DNA from: Nautilus pompilius
Lineage: Eukaryota; Mollusca; Cephalopoda; Nautilida; Nautilidae
Direction: 5' to 3'
DNA: 64,000 nucleotides
Assembly: GCA_018389105.1 (NCBI GenBank)
Contig: JACATO010001051.1
Location: 1-64,000 of the forward strand
Shown here: piece after piece, positions 60,050 through 64,000 of the stretch
Numbering within the stretch: position 1 is the first letter of the stretch
Layout: every line of letters begins with the position of its first letter
Position numbers and translations under genes: made by a program
The notes under the pieces: generated by a model
Database searches by the model: none
What the model was told of the DNA's origin: nothing
Seen by the model: the letters and a program-made list of their open reading frames with translations, nothing else

Positions 60050-63000
60050 CTGAATAAATATAAATGTTTATGTATAGCACACACACACACACATACCACA
60101 TATTCTGATAAAAAATGTGAAAGCAATAACAGGACAGAGTACTCTTTAGGCAGGTACATCAAGAACTAGAGAAAGGAGGAAGAAAGAAAGAAAAGAATAA
60201 AAAGGATGAGTTCCGGATCGTCAAAAAGGGTCGGATTTAAGTTTTCTCACAAATAAAAATTCGTTAACTTTTAATTCAGTGTTGCACTGGGACTTGGCTA
60301 ATATCCATCAAAACTAAACCTGGGCTCGATGGTCAAGTGAAGCCGTGTCCTCCTCATGCCATATGAATGTGAAATCCATGAAGCGGACAGGTGAGTTTTC
60401 CAACGAAGCCTGAACAGTTCCGGTGTTCTACATAATTACAACAACAACAAAAGACAAGTTTCCCACCCGAGACTGTAAGTTGGTCAGCGTCACCAATGTT
60501 TTGCTCAAAAATCCTACTTCAAGAGAGAGTTAAAAAGAATCCTTTAAAAATAATAATAATTTGGTTTAGCAAGTAATCTGGAAACATCAAAGGAAAGGAA
60601 CTAATTTCCGTAGACATCGGTGATTGTTTGTTTTCTTCCTCGAAGCAAAAGAACGCTTCAGTGGTAGGTTAATTCAGCTAATATGGTTGATGCTGTGTTC
60701 AACCTTTAACCAGAACAACATTGCAAATGGCATATTTATTGAGGCATACTGCTTCATTGGTCTACAGATGAATCGCCAAAAGGACACTGAGACCTCCTTT
60801 GCGTTGCACGGTCCAGGTATAGCGTTCACCTGGCAAACGTAGCAGAGCTACAAGTGGCCTGCACACCAGCATAACACTTGTGGAGTTTGTCAGTTCAGAA
60901 TTCTCCGGCTTCACATACTCGGCCTACGCGTTGCGCTGACTCTTTCCGTGTTCTTCTGAGGCCTCAGAAAATGCCGATATGGCTTTCCTTCTCGTCTTGT
61001 CAGTAGATTCGAAGAAAGAAAAAAAACACACAATCTCAAACACTTTCCTGTTACCATGACCGGTATTTCCATGGATGGATATCTCATTGACAGCTATCTG
61101 CAAACTATGGTGTTTATCCTCTATCAATTCAGCACCTTCAGCTGACTAACGTGCTTCTTTTGCTGCTCTATTCAAGTGTCTACGTCCCTTCCTTCCAGCT
61201 GCATGAATTCCAGTTCTGCTGTTAGTCCACATTGGTGTTGGGGATATGGGCGAGCCTTGCTCGCACTACCACAAAACTATTCACACACACACACCCCCTC
61301 CCTAACCCTGACATTCCACCGGAAGTCGCACTGCTCACACCACGTTTCGGTGCCGGTGTATCCGTTAATGGAGCCCGACAGCTAAATCAGGGCTGCGAAA
61401 CAACAAACATGCATCTTTCTCCAAATTCTCAGCTTCACGGATTTTATACCAATTTTACGCGCTTCCGGCTTAAAAACCTAAGGTTGTCTTTGGAATGTTT
61501 CATTAAAGTGGAAAAGTCTGTTAGTAAATGAACCCCCCCTTTTTTGTTTTTAATTAACCAAAAATACTTACAATAAAAATCTAGTCTCATGACTACATAA
61601 ATTCCAAGTACACACGTAGGCGCCCACCACCCCCCTCCCCTTTCTTTCCAGGTTTTACTAATTTTTGGGAGGTAGCGTAACCTTGAACGAGAGCGACACA
61701 AGGTTGGTTATGGAAAAGCTCAGCTCTCACTCTCGTTGCACTCAGCCATAAGACGAAAACAGAAAAAATATTTTATTTTCATTTAAAAGACTACACAAAT
61801 TAAGGATGTACAATAAAAGGGCCCCATGAATAACGCCACTAAGCTTTAACTGGCTTCATTAACGAATTTGCACTGTAATGTACACAGCGAACATTCATTA
61901 CTGTGTTTAAAATCACCTGGTGGCGCGATAGTTTTGGCCGCCAGGGTACGCATTGCTCAAACAAATTATGCTGAACCAATATATCTTCAAAAATGGCCGC
62001 CGATTAAAAACAAAGTATTAGTTTAAACAAGATGGTCAGAAGATGTGCAGCTAATGTAATAATAAAAACAACTTAAGAAAGAAAGAAAAACAAAAATCCA
62101 GTACATAGTTTTAAAAAAAAAAATGTACTTGGGTCAATAAAGGGTTAAGTATTTTAAGACTCGGTGGTTTTTATTTACATCACGCTCAGGGAGGGGGGAC
62201 GGTGACCTGGCTTTCTGCAGACAGAAATGTGTTTTCACACACAACAGACTTCTCGTTAAAAACAAGCAAACAACCTGCCCCGTCTCAAAGGGATACGGCC
62301 ATAAAGACACCCGGGCTTAGAAAACAGGGGGGACAGAAAGGGCCGAGGACTGCCGCTGAGTTAGATTTTTTTAAAAAAAGAGATTTTACTTGTGATCAGC
62401 TTTTAAGTTTCTTTGATCTTTTCCTCTCACCTTTAGTGGAGTTTAGTTCTAAAAAAAAAAGACGCTGCCTTTTGAGTACAAGAGCATTATTATTAATGAT
62501 CTGTTCTTATCCCAGCAGCTCCACTTCCTCCTACATCAGTTATGTTCGTGCCAAACGCGTGTGTTCAGCCTAAGAAAACTGCCATTGTCCATCAGTCCGA
62601 ACATCGGTAAACAGAGGGGCCCAGTTCTGTCCCGAGAAAATTTGTTCGCATAGATAAACCGAGAGACAGACATCAGCGCAAGAAAATTCCACCTAACGTC
62701 CACAGTCCACGTAGCCTTTAAATTACGATCTGGTGGATCTGTTTGTAGTGCGCTATGCAATCCACCTTAATAGAAACTCATCCGCATTAATTATAATGAA
62801 TTATGCTAATTAAATATTCTAACTATTGACAAAATCCTATGCCTTTCTGGTATGTGATGGAAAGCAGTACTGCTAAGTAAAATTTTTTCAAAAAAAAAAA
62901 AAACAAAAGATGATGATAATCAAATAAATTAATTAATTAGCAGCAATCGGCCAAAACTAAGAGCATTTTTCAATCCTGAATGTAAATCTTCAGTCCCCCT

Positions 63001-64000
63001 GTTTAATTGGAAAGGCACGAATGTGTTTCTTCTAAAGAGGTGGACGGGTGGGTTATTCTGACACTTAGCCTAAAACAATAAACACAGATGATGGCATCAG
63101 CATGACTGACAGATGGATAAAAATTTCCACAAAAACAGAGATTTGCAGTGGCAACAAACAGCACCCCTGCCAGAATTCTTAGCGATCCTTGAAGTCCACT
63201 TCAAACAAACAGGCGCTGTGAGTGGCTCCTGAGACAGGGGGGGGCTAGTAAAACGCTTAGCAAGCCTAACAAAGAACCCGTAATAGCATTTCCAATTCTC
63301 TCTCAAAGTGATTCACACCAAAGATTCTTTAAGAAGCTAAACAGACAGAAAGTTGATGGGGAATTAAAGCCGAATGATCTCTGAAGGCCATATTCTGGCA
63401 GAAATTTATTGCCTTTAAATAATGAGCTTGCTTTCTCTTTTAAACAGTTTCTGTAAGAAAGGGGAGCAGCGGCCCGTAAGAGAGTCCATGTGTCTCAAAC
63501 CGGCGGCATCTCAAGCGACAATTGTGGTTTGTTAATTAGACAGAAATGCGAACATCTAAAACCGATTCTTTTCTGGCTTTCAAATGGAACGAAATTTGTT
63601 TGGTCAGAAATCCATCATAAAGAGATACGTTAAACTGCTGCCAAAGAGAGGAACCGGACAAAACAGAAAGGGCCCTTCCATCATTCTCTAAAGGGACAGC
63701 ATCTCCATTTGTGATCCTATGCTCAATCAAGAGCACTGGGCACACCCCCTTAAATCCACTGGGAGCTGAAGCGAGCGGTATATTCCCAAAATTACCGGAT
63801 CAAAGGAGTTTTTTCTTTTCTTTTCCAAAGCTTGAGGGGCTAATAACAATAATGTGTAAAGAAAGAACAATATACTTAACCGCGCGTAGTATTAAAGGTT
63901 AATAGGCAGGAAAATGTGGAGTAACATCCGCTGGTCGTCGTCTTTCTTTTCCCATAGTGCACTACTTCCTACACGAGCTTACCCTGTCCTCAGGGGCCGG
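60050..64000. other. Jagged intron upstream of EGF3 (continues past the window)
   Basis: Minus-strand intron. The missing EGF2 exon should end in phase 1, but no such exon was found. CA repeats lie at 60076-60096 and 61282-61295. No coding signal on either strand; ORFs here lack recognisable motifs. Confidence 0.5.

Noticed and set aside
62202-62573. 123-codon plus-strand ORF in the Jagged intron
   Set aside because: No recognisable motif, low-complexity stretches and no splice context.
63983-64000. Possible upstream Jagged exon at the right edge ending at GACAGG|GTAAGC on the minus strand
   Set aside because: EGF3 needs a preceding exon ending in phase 1; in that phase these 18 bases contain a TGA, so it does not fit as the adjacent coding exon.
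1-64000. Retrovirus-like or LTR elements
   Set aside because: No long terminal repeat pair and no reverse transcriptase or capsid signature was seen on either strand.

Overview
This window looks like nuclear DNA of an invertebrate animal, most plausibly a lophotrochozoan such as a mollusc. The reasons are spliced genes with GT-AG introns, AT-rich introns full of simple repeats, several Tc1/mariner/pogo DNA transposons, and a single Jagged-type Notch ligand with the classic EGF layout. The species cannot be fixed from the sequence. No rRNA, convincing tRNA, CRISPR array or retrovirus-like element was seen.

Layout. (1) Positions 1-6955, minus strand: the 5' end of a leucine-rich-repeat gene resembling LRRC74/LRRC34. 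Two coding exons are visible (6658-6955 and 4704-4870) and the gene runs off the left edge. (2) About 6956-7330: a GC- and CpG-rich stretch between divergent genes, probably a shared promoter region. (3) Positions 8872-33523, plus strand: a complete ARV1 gene (lipid/sterol homeostasis, ER membrane). Its six coding exons join in frame to 241 codons. Its 16.5 kb fifth coding intron holds two mariner copies, a pogo-type relic, a Tc1 relic and an unrecognised 130-codon ORF; a Tigger-like fragment lies in the preceding intron. (4) Positions 33524-39800: the tail-to-tail gap between ARV1 and the next gene. It holds a Tc1-type transposon swollen by a 126-bp tandem array. (5) Positions 39801-60049, minus strand: the 3' part of a Jagged/Serrate gene. 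Eighteen exons join in one frame to 933 residues: EGF3 to EGF16, a von Willebrand C-like module, the Jagged cysteine-rich/juxtamembrane region, one transmembrane helix and an intracellular tail ending in a PDZ-type motif. The MNNL, DSL and EGF1-2 exons lie beyond the right edge. (6) Positions 60050-64000: Jagged intron.

The host genes are unrelated in function. The most unusual structure is in the Tc1 family. Two inverted copies (34353-36572 and 41304-42691) flank the last Jagged exons. Copy 2 keeps near-identical ends with an IR/DR layout. Copy 1 carries a 34-bp internal inversion and a roughly ten-unit array of part of the transposase gene. The array's origin can be read from a 5-bp microhomology junction and a 30-bp deletion, and it shows a three-unit higher-order pattern.
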